A program made the position numbers and the translations under genes. A stretch of DNA of 64,000 bases from Granulosicoccus sp036478595 (lineage in GTDB: Bacteria > Pseudomonadota > Gammaproteobacteria > Granulosicoccales > Granulosicoccaceae): positions 1-64,000 of the forward strand of contig JAZGEF010000068.1 of the NCBI GenBank assembly GCA_036478595.1, read 5' to 3'. Below are positions 35,822 to 44,691 of the stretch, one piece after another. Position 1 is the first letter of the stretch, and every line of letters starts with the position of its first letter. The notes beneath the pieces were generated by a model. The model made no database searches, was not told the origin of the DNA, and worked only from the letters and a program-made list of their open reading frames with translations.

Positions 35822-36826
35822 ATGTATCAATTTGCTCGCTTCGCTGCCACGCGCGCCGCATTAGCGGTGATCACTCTGGTCATCGTTTCTTTTATCGTTT
35901 TCAGCCTAATGGAGCTTGTACCCGGCGACTGCGCCGAACGATACCTTGCGTTTAAAAACACCCAGGGCAGCCAAATATCGGTTGCTGACATTGATGCGGA
36001 ACGGGTTCGCTTAGGACTGGATAAACCTTATCTTGTTCGGTGGGGTGGCTGGATTGTCAACGCCTTCCAGGGAGAGTTTGGCAATAGTTGCATTCTGCGT
36101 GTCAATATCGCCCAACTCCTGGGCGAGAAGTTCTGGATCAGCCTCGGTATTTGCCTGACCTCGCTGATACTGGCTTATCTGATTGCGATCCCGGTTGGAA
36201 TCATTGCAGCCACATCGAAGAATGCCCTGCTGAACAATAGCCTGCGTTTTGTTAGTTATTTGGGTCTTGCCATGCCCAATTTTTTGCTTGCACTGATGAT
36301 CATGTTATTTTCAACCGTTTATTTCGGGGATAGTCTTACCGGTCTGTTTTCTAAAGAGTTTCGTAACGCCGAATGGTCTCCTGAGCGGGTTAAAGATTTT
36401 CTGTCCCGTGCCTGGTTGCCGGTGTTTATCCTCGGTTGGTCGGCCACCGCTTTTGCCATCCAGACCGTGCGTGCACTGATGTCTGACGAAGTTGGCAAGC
36501 TTTATGTCACCGCAGCCGCAGCCAGGGGTGTAACCGGGAGAAAGTTACTGTGGCGCTATCCGGCGCGGCACTCCTTAGGGCCCATCGTTAATTCCCTTGG
36601 ATTCGATCTCAATCGAATTTTTAATGAGCTGCCTATTGTTGCATTGATATTGACTCTCACTGAGGCAGGTGCGCTATTGATTGAAGCATTGGCTCGATCC
36701 AATGATCAGCAATTAGCAGGCGCGATAATTTTCTTACTGACAGCTAGCATTGTGGGTATCAATTTTATTACCGATATCATACTTGCGCTCACTGATCCGC
36801 GTGTTCGCCGCAGCATTCTGGAATAA
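35822..36826 (+). CDS. Dpp/Opp-type ABC permease (DppB-like)
   Basis: 334 residues. An N-terminal helix precedes a periplasmic loop (about 30-100), then five helices with the binding-protein-dependent permease fold. The DppB-type EAA region is YVTAAAARGVTGRKLLWRYPARHSLGP. AAGGAGG lies upstream, though slightly far from the ATG at 35822. Subunit of the importer whose other permease follows after 5 bp. Confidence 0.9.
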   Translation: MYQFARFAATRAALAVITLVIVSFIVFSLMELVPGDCAERYLAFKNTQGSQISVADIDAERVRLGLDKPYLVRWGGWIVNAFQGEFGNSCILRVNIAQLLGEKFWISLGICLTSLILAYLIAIPVGIIAATSKNALLNNSLRFVSYLGLAMPNFLLALMIMLFSTVYFGDSLTGLFSKEFRNAEWSPERVKDFLSRAWLPVFILGWSATAFAIQTVRALMSDEVGKLYVTAAAARGVTGRKLLWRYPARHSLGPIVNSLGFDLNRIFNELPIVALILTLTEAGALLIEALARSNDQQLAGAIIFLLTASIVGINFITDIILALTDPRVRRSILE

Positions 36827-36831
36827 CCACC

Positions 36832-37974
36832 ATGACAGATACTGCCAGCATAGACATTAACGTAGACCAAAAGAGCAAAGAGGCTTATTTCACCGCCTCT
36901 CAGGGGCAGTTAATCTGGTCCCGTTTTAAAAAGCAAAAAGCCGCCATGGTAGGTGCAGCAATTTTGGTTTGGTTGATACTGTCCGGAATCTTTGCGGGAT
37001 TCCTTACGCCCTATGATCCGACTATTGCAGGCAGGGATAAGACTTATCAAAATGGATCACCGGAAATTCCTAGATTCTGGGATGAGAATGGTTTTTCAGC
37101 AAGACCATTTATATACAGCTACGAAAGAGAGCGCTCCATGAAAACAAATTTTCGTTGGGTGACGACAGTCAATAAAGACGCGCGGCGCTACGTTGTATTT
37201 TTCCCCAAAGGGGACAAATATAAACTGTTCGGCATGAGTTTTGACAGGCACGTTTTTGGTGTTGATGAGGGCAAGATTCACCTGTTCGGCACTGATGCTA
37301 CAGGTAAAGATATTTTTTCCAGAACCTTCCATTCGATCAACACATCCCTTGCGGTGGGCACCATTGGCGTGCTTATAGCGTTTGTCTTAGCGCTAATCAT
37401 TGGAGGTGTATCCGGATACTATGGAGGTTGGATCGACTCCATACTGCAAATGGTCACCGATGCGGTACGTACCATTCCAGCGATCCCTTTGTTCATGGCA
37501 ATTGCTGCATTTATTCCGGATACAGTAAGCTCCGAGGGGCGATTTTTCATCATTTCAATCATTCTCGGATTTATCGGTTGGCCAACCCTGGCAAGGCGCG
37601 TTCGTACGCACCTTCTAACCGAGCGCAATCAAGAATACGTGCTGGCGGCACAGCTATGTGGTGCACCTGCAAGGCATATCATAGGGCGACACTTGCTACC
37701 GAGTTTTACCAGCTACATCATCGTTGATTTGATTATTTCATTCCCGTATATGGTGCTGTCAGAAACCGCCCTCAGTTTTATCGGTCTGGGTTTAAAAGAA
37801 CCAGTCAACTCACTAGGGGTAATGCTGCAGAACGTCACTAAGGCAGATGTGCTACTTAATTATCAATGGAATTTTATCCCGGTAATATTTTTTATCACGC
37901 TGGTTCTCGCTTTTGTATTTGTTGGCGATGGGTTACGTGATGCCGCTGATCCCTATGCAGATACCAAAAAATGA
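36832..37974 (+). CDS. Dpp/Opp-type ABC permease (DppC-like)
   Basis: 380 residues, longer than the usual 300. After the first helix (about 37-60) there is a roughly 90-residue periplasmic insertion (about 65-155), then HLFGTDATGKDIFSRTFHSI. This is the DppC 'GTD..GrD..sR' motif. The remaining five helices and the EAA loop VLAAQLCGAPARHIIGRHLLP are standard. A 4-bp overlap with the ATPase gene downstream shows tight coupling. The insertion may fit the unusually large binding protein. Confidence 0.9.
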   Translation: MTDTASIDINVDQKSKEAYFTASQGQLIWSRFKKQKAAMVGAAILVWLILSGIFAGFLTPYDPTIAGRDKTYQNGSPEIPRFWDENGFSARPFIYSYERERSMKTNFRWVTTVNKDARRYVVFFPKGDKYKLFGMSFDRHVFGVDEGKIHLFGTDATGKDIFSRTFHSINTSLAVGTIGVLIAFVLALIIGGVSGYYGGWIDSILQMVTDAVRTIPAIPLFMAIAAFIPDTVSSEGRFFIISIILGFIGWPTLARRVRTHLLTERNQEYVLAAQLCGAPARHIIGRHLLPSFTSYIIVDLIISFPYMVLSETALSFIGLGLKEPVNSLGVMLQNVTKADVLLNYQWNFIPVIFFITLVLAFVFVGDGLRDAADPYADTKK

Positions 37975-38981
37975 CAGAGCCACTGATTTCAGTTAAAGAC
38001 CTGACTCTTCGTTTTAGAACCGATGAAGGCCTTATTACAGCAGTCGAAGATGTATCCTTTGATATCGCACCGGGGGAAATTCTCGGTTTGGTGGGTGAGA
38101 GCGGCTCGGGTAAGTCGGTTACGGCCAAGTCTTTGATGTTGCTCAATCCTGATAACGCTGTCTACGATCCTAAAAGTAGCATCACTCTGAACATCGACGA
38201 TAAAGCTATCGATGTATTCTCAATGACCAACCCCAAGGATCGTCTGGCAATCCGCGGTGGTGCAATTTCAATGATCTTCCAGGAACCAATGGCAAGCTTT
38301 GCTCCCGCGATCACGGTTGGCAGTCAAATGGTTGAACAGTTGCTCATCCATTCAAATATGAATTCTGCGAAAGCGAAAGAAATTTCCATCGAGATGCTGG
38401 CACGGGTGGGAATTCCAGATCCGGCGCAACGCTTTGGCCAATACGCTTTCGAGTTTTCCGGTGGCATGCGCCAACGGGCAATGGTAGCGATGGCACTATC
38501 GACCAAGCCAAAACTGCTTATAGCCGATGAGCCAACCACCGCGCTGGATGTCACTATCCAAGCTCAGGTAATTGACCTGATGAAAGACCTGGTGAGCGAG
38601 TTTCATATGGCGATCCTGTTCATCACTCACGATCTTGGTGTCATTGCACAAACCGCAGATAAGGTCGCGGTCATGTACCTGGGCAAATTGATTGAGACGG
38701 GAACGGTACGAGAGGTGCTCAGAAATCCTCGCCATCCCTATACACAGGGATTGATGAATGCCTTACCAAAGCTCGACGATCTGGATACACCGCTAATTGC
38801 CATTGAGGGTGATATTCCTTCACCGCTGGATCGACCAAGCGGCTGTGTCTTCAATACTCGTTGTCCAGTTTCCTTAGGGGTGGAATGCGAAACCCGTGTG
38901 CCGGTTTACACTGCGGGGGAAGGTGAACACCAAGTTGCCTGTCTACTCGCGGAGAAAGAGGAAAAGGGGGCGCAAGCATGA
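37971..38981 (+). CDS. Dpp/Opp-type ABC ATP-binding protein (DppD-like)
   Basis: 336 residues. Walker A GESGSGKSVTAKSL, Q-loop MIFQEPMASFAP, signature FSGGMRQRAMVAMAL, Walker B LLIADEPTTALDV, and the H-loop THDLGVIAQ. The C-terminal oligopeptide-transporter extension has PSGCVFNTRCPVSLGVECE, an iron-sulfur or cysteine motif typical of OppD/DppD. Overlaps its neighbours by 4 bp on both sides. Confidence 0.95.
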   Translation: MTEPLISVKDLTLRFRTDEGLITAVEDVSFDIAPGEILGLVGESGSGKSVTAKSLMLLNPDNAVYDPKSSITLNIDDKAIDVFSMTNPKDRLAIRGGAISMIFQEPMASFAPAITVGSQMVEQLLIHSNMNSAKAKEISIEMLARVGIPDPAQRFGQYAFEFSGGMRQRAMVAMALSTKPKLLIADEPTTALDVTIQAQVIDLMKDLVSEFHMAILFITHDLGVIAQTADKVAVMYLGKLIETGTVREVLRNPRHPYTQGLMNALPKLDDLDTPLIAIEGDIPSPLDRPSGCVFNTRCPVSLGVECETRVPVYTAGEGEHQVACLLAEKEEKGAQA

Positions 38982-39970
38982 GCGAGACTCTCATTTCCAC
39001 CAAGGATTTATCGGTCCACTATCCCTTGCGGGGCACTCTATTTGGCCCAAAGCCTGTGGTACGGGCAATTGAAAAAGTCTCTGTTGATATACAAAAGGGT
39101 AGCTTCTTCGGACTGGTTGGGGAATCGGGGTCGGGTAAAACCACCTTCGGTCGCGCTCTATTGCGCGCAGCACCAATCACCAATGGCACCGCAACCTATT
39201 CGGATGGTGAAGTGATTTATGACCTGCCATCGCTTAACGGGGAGGATCTGAAAGAGTATCGCAAACGTGCCCAGCTTATTTTCCAGGACCCCTATGCTGC
39301 GCTTAGCCCGCGCATGACCGTGCGCGATATTATTGCTGAACCGCTGGAAGTGATGGGGCTTACAAGCAGCCGAGAAGAGACTGACGAACGAGTTCGTACC
39401 ATCGCGGCAAAATGCCGGATTAATCTTGAGCACCTTCGGCGCTTTCCCCACGCTTTTTCCGGCGGCCAACGCCAGCGCATATCAATCGCGAGGGCACTGG
39501 TTTCGGAGCCACAATTTATCGTTGCTGATGAATGCGTTGCAGCCCTGGATGTGTCGATCCAGGCGGACGTGTTAAACCTGCTGAAATCAATCCAGATGGA
39601 TATGGGATTGACCTTCCTCTTTATCAGTCATGATCTGAGTGTGGTAGCACATACCTGCGATCACGTAGCAGTGATGTATCTTGGTCGTTTGGTTGAGACC
39701 GCGCCGACCCGAGAACTGTTCGCGAGTCCGCGACACCCCTATACCAAGGCATTGCTGTCAGCAATCCCGTCTCTTGATCCCGATGATCATGGAAATGCAC
39801 AAAAGCTTGAAGGTGAGATTCCATCGCCAACCAACCCTCCACCTGGATGTAAATTCCAGACGCGTTGCCCGCACGCAATCGACATCTGCCGCAAGGAAGA
39901 GCCGAAACTTGATAAGTTAGGGTTGCAACACGATGTTGCCTGCCACCGATGGCAAGAACTCGCTGTCTGA
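38978..39970 (+). CDS. Dpp/Opp-type ABC ATP-binding protein (DppF-like)
   Basis: 330 residues. Walker A GESGSGKTTFGRALL, LIFQDPYAALSPRMTV, signature FSGGQRQRISIARALV, Walker B FIVADECVAALDV, SHDLSVVAHTCD. The C-terminus has the OppF cysteine motif PPGCKFQTRCPHAIDIC. The Walker B box has DECV where DEPV/DEPT is usual; Cys for Pro is a small oddity. Last gene of the five-gene importer operon. Confidence 0.94.
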   Translation: MSETLISTKDLSVHYPLRGTLFGPKPVVRAIEKVSVDIQKGSFFGLVGESGSGKTTFGRALLRAAPITNGTATYSDGEVIYDLPSLNGEDLKEYRKRAQLIFQDPYAALSPRMTVRDIIAEPLEVMGLTSSREETDERVRTIAAKCRINLEHLRRFPHAFSGGQRQRISIARALVSEPQFIVADECVAALDVSIQADVLNLLKSIQMDMGLTFLFISHDLSVVAHTCDHVAVMYLGRLVETAPTRELFASPRHPYTKALLSAIPSLDPDDHGNAQKLEGEIPSPTNPPPGCKFQTRCPHAIDICRKEEPKLDKLGLQHDVACHRWQELAV

Positions 39971-40042
39971 CGCTAGAGTGTCATTATGGGCTGGATAACC
40001 CGGAAGTAATGCTGTTAGGGCGCTACCCGTGGGTCACGGCCA

Positions 40043-40261
40043 TTACCGCGTCACGGCAAGTCGGATCAATTTAGCAAGCAACAGTACGAAAGGAGTTGCA
40101 TGCATTAATAAATCAAATATATCTTTGGGTTCTTTCAAAGTTCCAGCAGATAACATTTTCAGTTTCTCCCAGATGTGTGGTTCCGGAAGGAACGGCGCCA
40201 GACCGAGCGTAAGGCAGGCAAAAATTATCAGTAGTAACGGGATGTTATCGAGCCAATTCAT
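40043..40261 (-). CDS. small conserved two-helix membrane protein
   Basis: 72 residues with two hydrophobic helices (about 7-25 and 52-68). Between them is an amphipathic, Pro-rich stretch, LAPFLPEPHIWEKLKML and KEPKDIFDLLMHATP. This 'PEPH..EKL.ML..G.L..P.DIFDLL.H..P' pattern matches small proteins I recall across Proteobacteria, of unknown function (often mis-annotated as RND transporter). AGGA lies about 9 nt before the ATG. It lies alone between the importer operon and the FAD monooxygenase. Confidence 0.7.
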   Translation of the reverse strand: MNWLDNIPLLLIIFACLTLGLAPFLPEPHIWEKLKMLSAGTLKEPKDIFDLLMHATPFVLLLAKLIRLAVTR

Positions 40262-40450
40262 TTGTCTTAATCCTACTGGCCTGGCTGGTTGGGCCGCATT
40301 CGGGTCCGGAGCCGATGAACCTTGTACTGGGCGAATTTAAATTCTATGCAGTAATCGGAGCCTCGACAAGCCTGTTTGCGGTGTGATGGTTAGTCTACCT
40401 GTCTTTCTTTATGGCGTTACAATAATTCATTAAGATCAACAGGTGAAGTC

Positions 40451-41728
40451 TTGACTAACGACAAAGTTATTATTGCCGGTGGCGGAATAGGCGGGCTCTG
40501 TTTGGCGCTCACGTTGCATCAAATCGGTGTGCCATGTTTGGTTATTGAGGCCTCGCGTGAGATGCGACCACTGGGTGTGGGTATCAATATTCAACCCAAC
40601 GCAGTTCGTGAACTTCTCGATGCGGGGATTGATTTATCTGATCTCGACTCAATTGGCGTACCTGCACAGGAGTGGGCGCTGGTCGGGCTAAACGGCAAGG
40701 AAGTATACGCTGAACCACGCGGTTTAGAGGCAGGCTATAAGTGGCCACAATATGCTGTGCATCGAGGGCAGTTACTGATGATGCTTTACAACAAGGTTGT
40801 AGAGCGATTAGGGAACGACGCTGTACTACTCGGTCACCGAGTCTCTAAATATAGAAAGGACGAACACGGCGTCACCGTTTCTCTGAGATCGTCCAATGGC
40901 AAACACGCAGAGCATCGCTGTCAGTTATTGATCGGTGCAGACGGGATCCATTCTACTGTGCGAGCACAAATGCATCCTGAACAACCGCCGATTCATTGGG
41001 GTGGGGCGGTGATGTGGCGAGGCACGGCGCGAGTCAAACCCATGCGTACCCAGTCGTCGTTCATCGGCCTAGGTAGTCATCAGCATCGAATGGTGATGTA
41101 CCCCATCTCGCATTCCGATAAAGATGGAATAGCACTGGTTAACTGGATTGCTGAAGTCACCGTCGATAACGCAGGCGGCTGGCAGCAGGGCAGCTGGTTT
41201 CGCGAGGTAGACATTGATCACTTCATTCATCACTTTGAACACTTTCAATACGACTGGCTCGATGTGCCATCGCTGTTGCGCAGCGCCGATTGCGCTTACG
41301 AAAACCCGATGATTGATCGTGACCCGGTATCAACTTGGGTCGACGGTCCCGTCGCATTGATGGGAGATGCCGCACATGCGATGTATCCAACGGGTTCAAA
41401 TGGCGCCAGTCAGGCCATAGTTGATGCGCGTGTAATCGGTGCCAATATGTTGCAGCACGGGGTAACACCTGTTGCGTTGACAGCCTATGACGATCAACTG
41501 TGTAGCAAAATATCGGAGTTGGTGCTGCGCAACCGCGGTGCTGGACCATTCGGCCTACTAAACCTACTCAGTGATCGTTGTGGGGGTGTGTTTGATGACA
41601 TTGAAGACGTATTGCCTGGCGAAGAACGCCGCGAGTTTATGGCTCGTTATAAGCGGGGAGCGGGCTTTGCGATAGAGCATTTGAATGAAGCCCCACCGAC
41701 GATTCCTGCGGGTTCAAGGATAAAATAA
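40451..41728 (+). CDS. FAD-dependent monooxygenase (salicylate hydroxylase-like)
   Basis: 425 residues starting at TTG 40451 with AGGTGAAG upstream. The Rossmann N-terminus VIIAGGGIGGLCLALTL (GxGxxG), the NADPH-contact motif LLIGADGIHSTVR, and the GD motif ALMGDAAHAMYPTGSNGASQA define a class A flavoprotein aromatic hydroxylase. Family members hydroxylate aromatic or heteroaromatic acids. The substrate is unknown, and there is no neighbour in an operon. Confidence 0.92.
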   Translation: MTNDKVIIAGGGIGGLCLALTLHQIGVPCLVIEASREMRPLGVGINIQPNAVRELLDAGIDLSDLDSIGVPAQEWALVGLNGKEVYAEPRGLEAGYKWPQYAVHRGQLLMMLYNKVVERLGNDAVLLGHRVSKYRKDEHGVTVSLRSSNGKHAEHRCQLLIGADGIHSTVRAQMHPEQPPIHWGGAVMWRGTARVKPMRTQSSFIGLGSHQHRMVMYPISHSDKDGIALVNWIAEVTVDNAGGWQQGSWFREVDIDHFIHHFEHFQYDWLDVPSLLRSADCAYENPMIDRDPVSTWVDGPVALMGDAAHAMYPTGSNGASQAIVDARVIGANMLQHGVTPVALTAYDDQLCSKISELVLRNRGAGPFGLLNLLSDRCGGVFDDIEDVLPGEERREFMARYKRGAGFAIEHLNEAPPTIPAGSRIK

Positions 41729-42001
41729 CACTGCGGGAAGCAGTAGTGTGTGTGACAGGTAAAGGTCGCCAGTTTCTGTCAATTTGATTATGGTGACGTT
41801 CGTCATTGACAACATCGGAGCGTTGGTAGAGTTTTTGACGTAAGAGTTATAGGCGCCATATTTTTTGCCAGTTGCCATTATCGTGTTGATCATAGGAAGG
41901 CACACCTATTACAAAGCTCTTGAAAATAGGTCGGATTTAGTTCGCTTTGCTCTTAGCGTCTTTTTTTTCAGGGAGTCTATTACGACCCCAAAAAATATAC
42001 C

Positions 42002-42742
42002 TTAGTGTTGCAAAATTTGTCCGAGGAAATCCTTGGTACGCTCATGTTGCGGATTGTCGAAGAAATTGAAGGGATCGTTTTCCTCGATAATTTCGCCAGC
42101 ATCCATGAACACCACACGATCTGCCACCGCTTTGGCGAATCCCATCTCGTGAGTCACACACACCATAGTCATGCCATCATTGGCCAGCTCGATCATGGTA
42201 TCAAGCACCTCAGACACCATTTCAGGATCCAACGCAGATGTTGGCTCGTCAAACAGCATCACCTTGGGATTCATGCACAAAGACCGGGCAATGGCGACCC
42301 GTTGCTGCTGTCCGCCTGACAATTGACCAGGGAATTTGTCGGCTTGTTCGGGAATACGTACTCGTTCAAGAAATTTCATCGCGGTTTTACGCGCGTCTGC
42401 CGCGTTTACGCCACGAACCCACATTGGCCCGGCCATCAGATTCTGCACAACGCTCATATGCGGGAAGAGATTGAAGTGCTGGAATACCATGCCTACATCC
42501 ATGCGCACTTCTTCGATGTTTTTCATCTTTTCATGCATCTCGATGCCATTGACAACGATAGTGCCTTCCTGATGCGCTTCCAGCCAATTTAATGTGCGGA
42601 TCATGGTTGATTTTCCGGATCCCGAGGGCCCGCACACCACGATCTTGTCGCCTTTATTTACCGTAAAGTTAACATTGGTAAGCGCCTTGAAGGCTCCGTA
42701 CCATTTATTGACACCGGTCATTTGGATAATTACTTCTGACAT
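42002..42742 (-). CDS. amino-acid-type ABC ATP-binding protein (GlnQ/HisP type)
   Basis: 246 residues. Walker A GPSGSGKSTMIRTLN, Q-loop MVFQHFNLFPHMSV, signature LSGGQQQRVAIARSL, Walker B VMLFDEPTSALDPE, H-loop VTHEMGFAKAVADRVVFM. It pairs with the permease 15 bp upstream. Last gene of the minus-strand importer part of the betaine/methylamine-type cluster. Confidence 0.95.
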   Translation of the reverse strand: MSEVIIQMTGVNKWYGAFKALTNVNFTVNKGDKIVVCGPSGSGKSTMIRTLNWLEAHQEGTIVVNGIEMHEKMKNIEEVRMDVGMVFQHFNLFPHMSVVQNLMAGPMWVRGVNAADARKTAMKFLERVRIPEQADKFPGQLSGGQQQRVAIARSLCMNPKVMLFDEPTSALDPEMVSEVLDTMIELANDGMTMVCVTHEMGFAKAVADRVVFMDAGEIIEENDPFNFFDNPQHERTKDFLGQILQH

Positions 42743-42757
42743 GTTACTGATCTCCCC

Positions 42758-43729
42758 TTAGTGGCCGACGGTGCGATAATGACGTTCAATACGACTCTGG
42801 ATCACTTCGAGGGTCATCGATAGGCACCAGTAGATCAGTGCCGCCGTAATCAGCATTTCCATATGCTTGAAATCCTTGTTGCCCAAGGTACGCGCCAGGA
42901 ACATTAATTCCCATACGCCGATAACCGACACCAGCGAACTGTCCTTGAGCATGGCAATGAACTGGTTACCGGTGGGAGGAATAATCAGTGGCATGGCTTG
43001 CGGTAGAATGATACGACGCATGGTCAGCCCAAATTTGAAGCCCATAGAGCGTGACGCTTCCCATTGGCCTTTATTGATCGACTGGATACCGGCGCGGAAA
43101 ATCTCGGTCATGTAAGCGCCGTAACATAGGGTAAGAGCTAGAATGCCGGCGGGCACCGCGTCAATCACATAGCCCAGTTGCGGCAGACCAAGGTAGATTA
43201 AATAAACTTGCATCAATAGTGGTAATCCACGAAAGAACGATGTGTAAAAGCTGGCGATCGCAAAGGCAAAACCATTAGAAGAGAGCTTGGCAACTGCGCC
43301 GAGAACCGCCACGATGGATGCCAGCGTTATAGAGATTGCCGAGATATAGAGCGTGGTAAATACCCCTTGCGAAACCATGAACCAAACTTTGGATTGGATG
43401 AACGTAAAGTCCAAACCAAAACTGTAGAAGAAGGACAAAAACAAAAACAACAACTCGATCCAGACCACAAGAACCTGAAAACGAAAAGGAAGAAAGCCAA
43501 TCAACACGATGTTGGCGGTAAACAGCATCGCCAATACCAGGCCGATGGCCATATTGCCAAATAGGCCAGCCTCTGTAGGTTCGCCGATGGCCGGGCGCAT
43601 GAACTCACCAAAAATAGTGTCGCTCAGCCCCATCAGGCTAAATGCGACCAGGCTGGTAGCAAAAATGATGGCTATGATTTTGGGTTTGTGGACCGCTGGG
43701 TCGGCGACTACCGTATCTGCAAATAGCAT
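42758..43729 (-). CDS. amino-acid-type ABC permease (HisM/GlnP type) with N-terminal extension
   Basis: 323 residues. The C-terminal about 200 residues are the HisMQ-type permease domain, with the EAA loop AYMTEIFRAGIQSINKGQWEASRSMGF broken at its usual place. The first about 110 residues add two to three extra hydrophobic helices not found in short family members. GGGAG lies upstream of ATG 43729. Probably functions as a homodimer, since only one permease gene is present. Confidence 0.9.
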   Translation of the reverse strand: MLFADTVVADPAVHKPKIIAIIFATSLVAFSLMGLSDTIFGEFMRPAIGEPTEAGLFGNMAIGLVLAMLFTANIVLIGFLPFRFQVLVVWIELLFLFLSFFYSFGLDFTFIQSKVWFMVSQGVFTTLYISAISITLASIVAVLGAVAKLSSNGFAFAIASFYTSFFRGLPLLMQVYLIYLGLPQLGYVIDAVPAGILALTLCYGAYMTEIFRAGIQSINKGQWEASRSMGFKFGLTMRRIILPQAMPLIIPPTGNQFIAMLKDSSLVSVIGVWELMFLARTLGNKDFKHMEMLITAALIYWCLSMTLEVIQSRIERHYRTVGH

Positions 43730-43751
43730 TCTGTCTCCCTTTTGAGAAAAT

Positions 43752-43773
43752 CCGGCCCGAGATATCGGGCCGG
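43752..43773 (-). other. intercistronic stem-loop, amino-acid-type binding protein to permease
   Basis: CCGGCCCGA (43752-43760) pairs perfectly with TCGGGCCGG (43765-43773) around a 4-nt loop. It is about 49 nt after the binding-protein stop on the minus strand and 22 nt before the permease start. No U-tract follows. Confidence 0.75.
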
Positions 43774-43821
43774 GTTGTCGGTGTCAGACTATCGAATCAC
43801 GAAGGCGTACTGGCCGGAGGC

Positions 43822-44652
43822 TCAACTACCTGAGGAGCTATAGTCTATACCGTACCACTTCTCGGATAGCTTAGAAAGAGTGCCGTCTGATTTCATTGCA
43901 GCCAATATTTCGGCCAGTTTATCGTTAAACTCTGCGTCTCCTCTGTCGATCGCCAACGCTAGCGGCTCATAAAATACCGGGTCACCCAACACACGCAGCG
44001 GGTATTTAGCTTCGATGGCTGCAAGGATCGCTGGCAAAGAGCCCACCATACCATTTAGACGGACACCGTCACCTAGACGTAAATCATCCATAGCGGCGGT
44101 ACTGTCTTTGTAGGACTTGTTTTCAGCAGTTAACTGATATTCAAAGGCTGGAACACCGTCAGCGTCAATCTGCAGATCATGTTGAAGATACAATTCAAAT
44201 GTTGTAGCCGTTCCCGCACCCACTGCTTTGTCGTTCAAATCAGAAATCTGTTTGAACGGGCTATCTGCGTGCACGGCGATTGATGCAGGCGTGTAGTAAT
44301 ACACGCCAGGGAAAGCCAATACTTCCGCCCGAGATTTAGTCGGTGTCATGGAGCCAACGGATAAATCCCAGCGGCCATTCCAGTTTCCAGCGGTGATGAT
44401 ATCCCAGGACGGGGTTACAAATTCCGCTTCGGCACCCAGTCGCTTGGCGACTTCTTTAGCGACATCAACGTCAAACCCGTCCATTTCATTGTTGTCGTTC
44501 AGAAAGCTCTGTGGCGCCCAGTTGGCGTCTGTCGCAACCTTGAGTACTTTCGTCGACGTGACCCTGTCAAGTGCCTCGCCAGCATGGGAGGCGCTCGCGG
44601 TAATCACGATGGCGGCACCGGCTATCGTTGTCATAAATTTTCTAAGTTTCAT
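43822..44652 (-). CDS. amino-acid-type ABC substrate-binding protein
   Basis: 276 residues. A signal peptide (MKLRKFMTTIAGAAIVITASASHAG) is followed by a family 3 binding protein: VLKVATDANWAPQSFLNDNNEMDGFDVDVAKEVAKRLGAE carries the family pattern over two stretches. The motif for substrate carboxylate/amine binding is present in part (Asp/Arg in DLSVGSMTPTKSR). AAGGAAAAA before the ATG is a good RBS. With the demethylase genes upstream, the ligand may be a methylated amino acid or betaine. Confidence 0.9.
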   Translation of the reverse strand: MKLRKFMTTIAGAAIVITASASHAGEALDRVTSTKVLKVATDANWAPQSFLNDNNEMDGFDVDVAKEVAKRLGAEAEFVTPSWDIITAGNWNGRWDLSVGSMTPTKSRAEVLAFPGVYYYTPASIAVHADSPFKQISDLNDKAVGAGTATTFELYLQHDLQIDADGVPAFEYQLTAENKSYKDSTAAMDDLRLGDGVRLNGMVGSLPAILAAIEAKYPLRVLGDPVFYEPLALAIDRGDAEFNDKLAEILAAMKSDGTLSKLSEKWYGIDYSSSGS

Positions 44653-44691
44653 ATAGTTTTTCCTTCGTTGGGTAGTGTTTTGCTGTCCAGA

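Noticed and set aside
41963..42000. T-run, short stem and A-run near the end of the GlnQ-type gene
   Set aside because: The stem has a mismatch and, on either strand, the U-tract is on the wrong side of the hairpin for a terminator.
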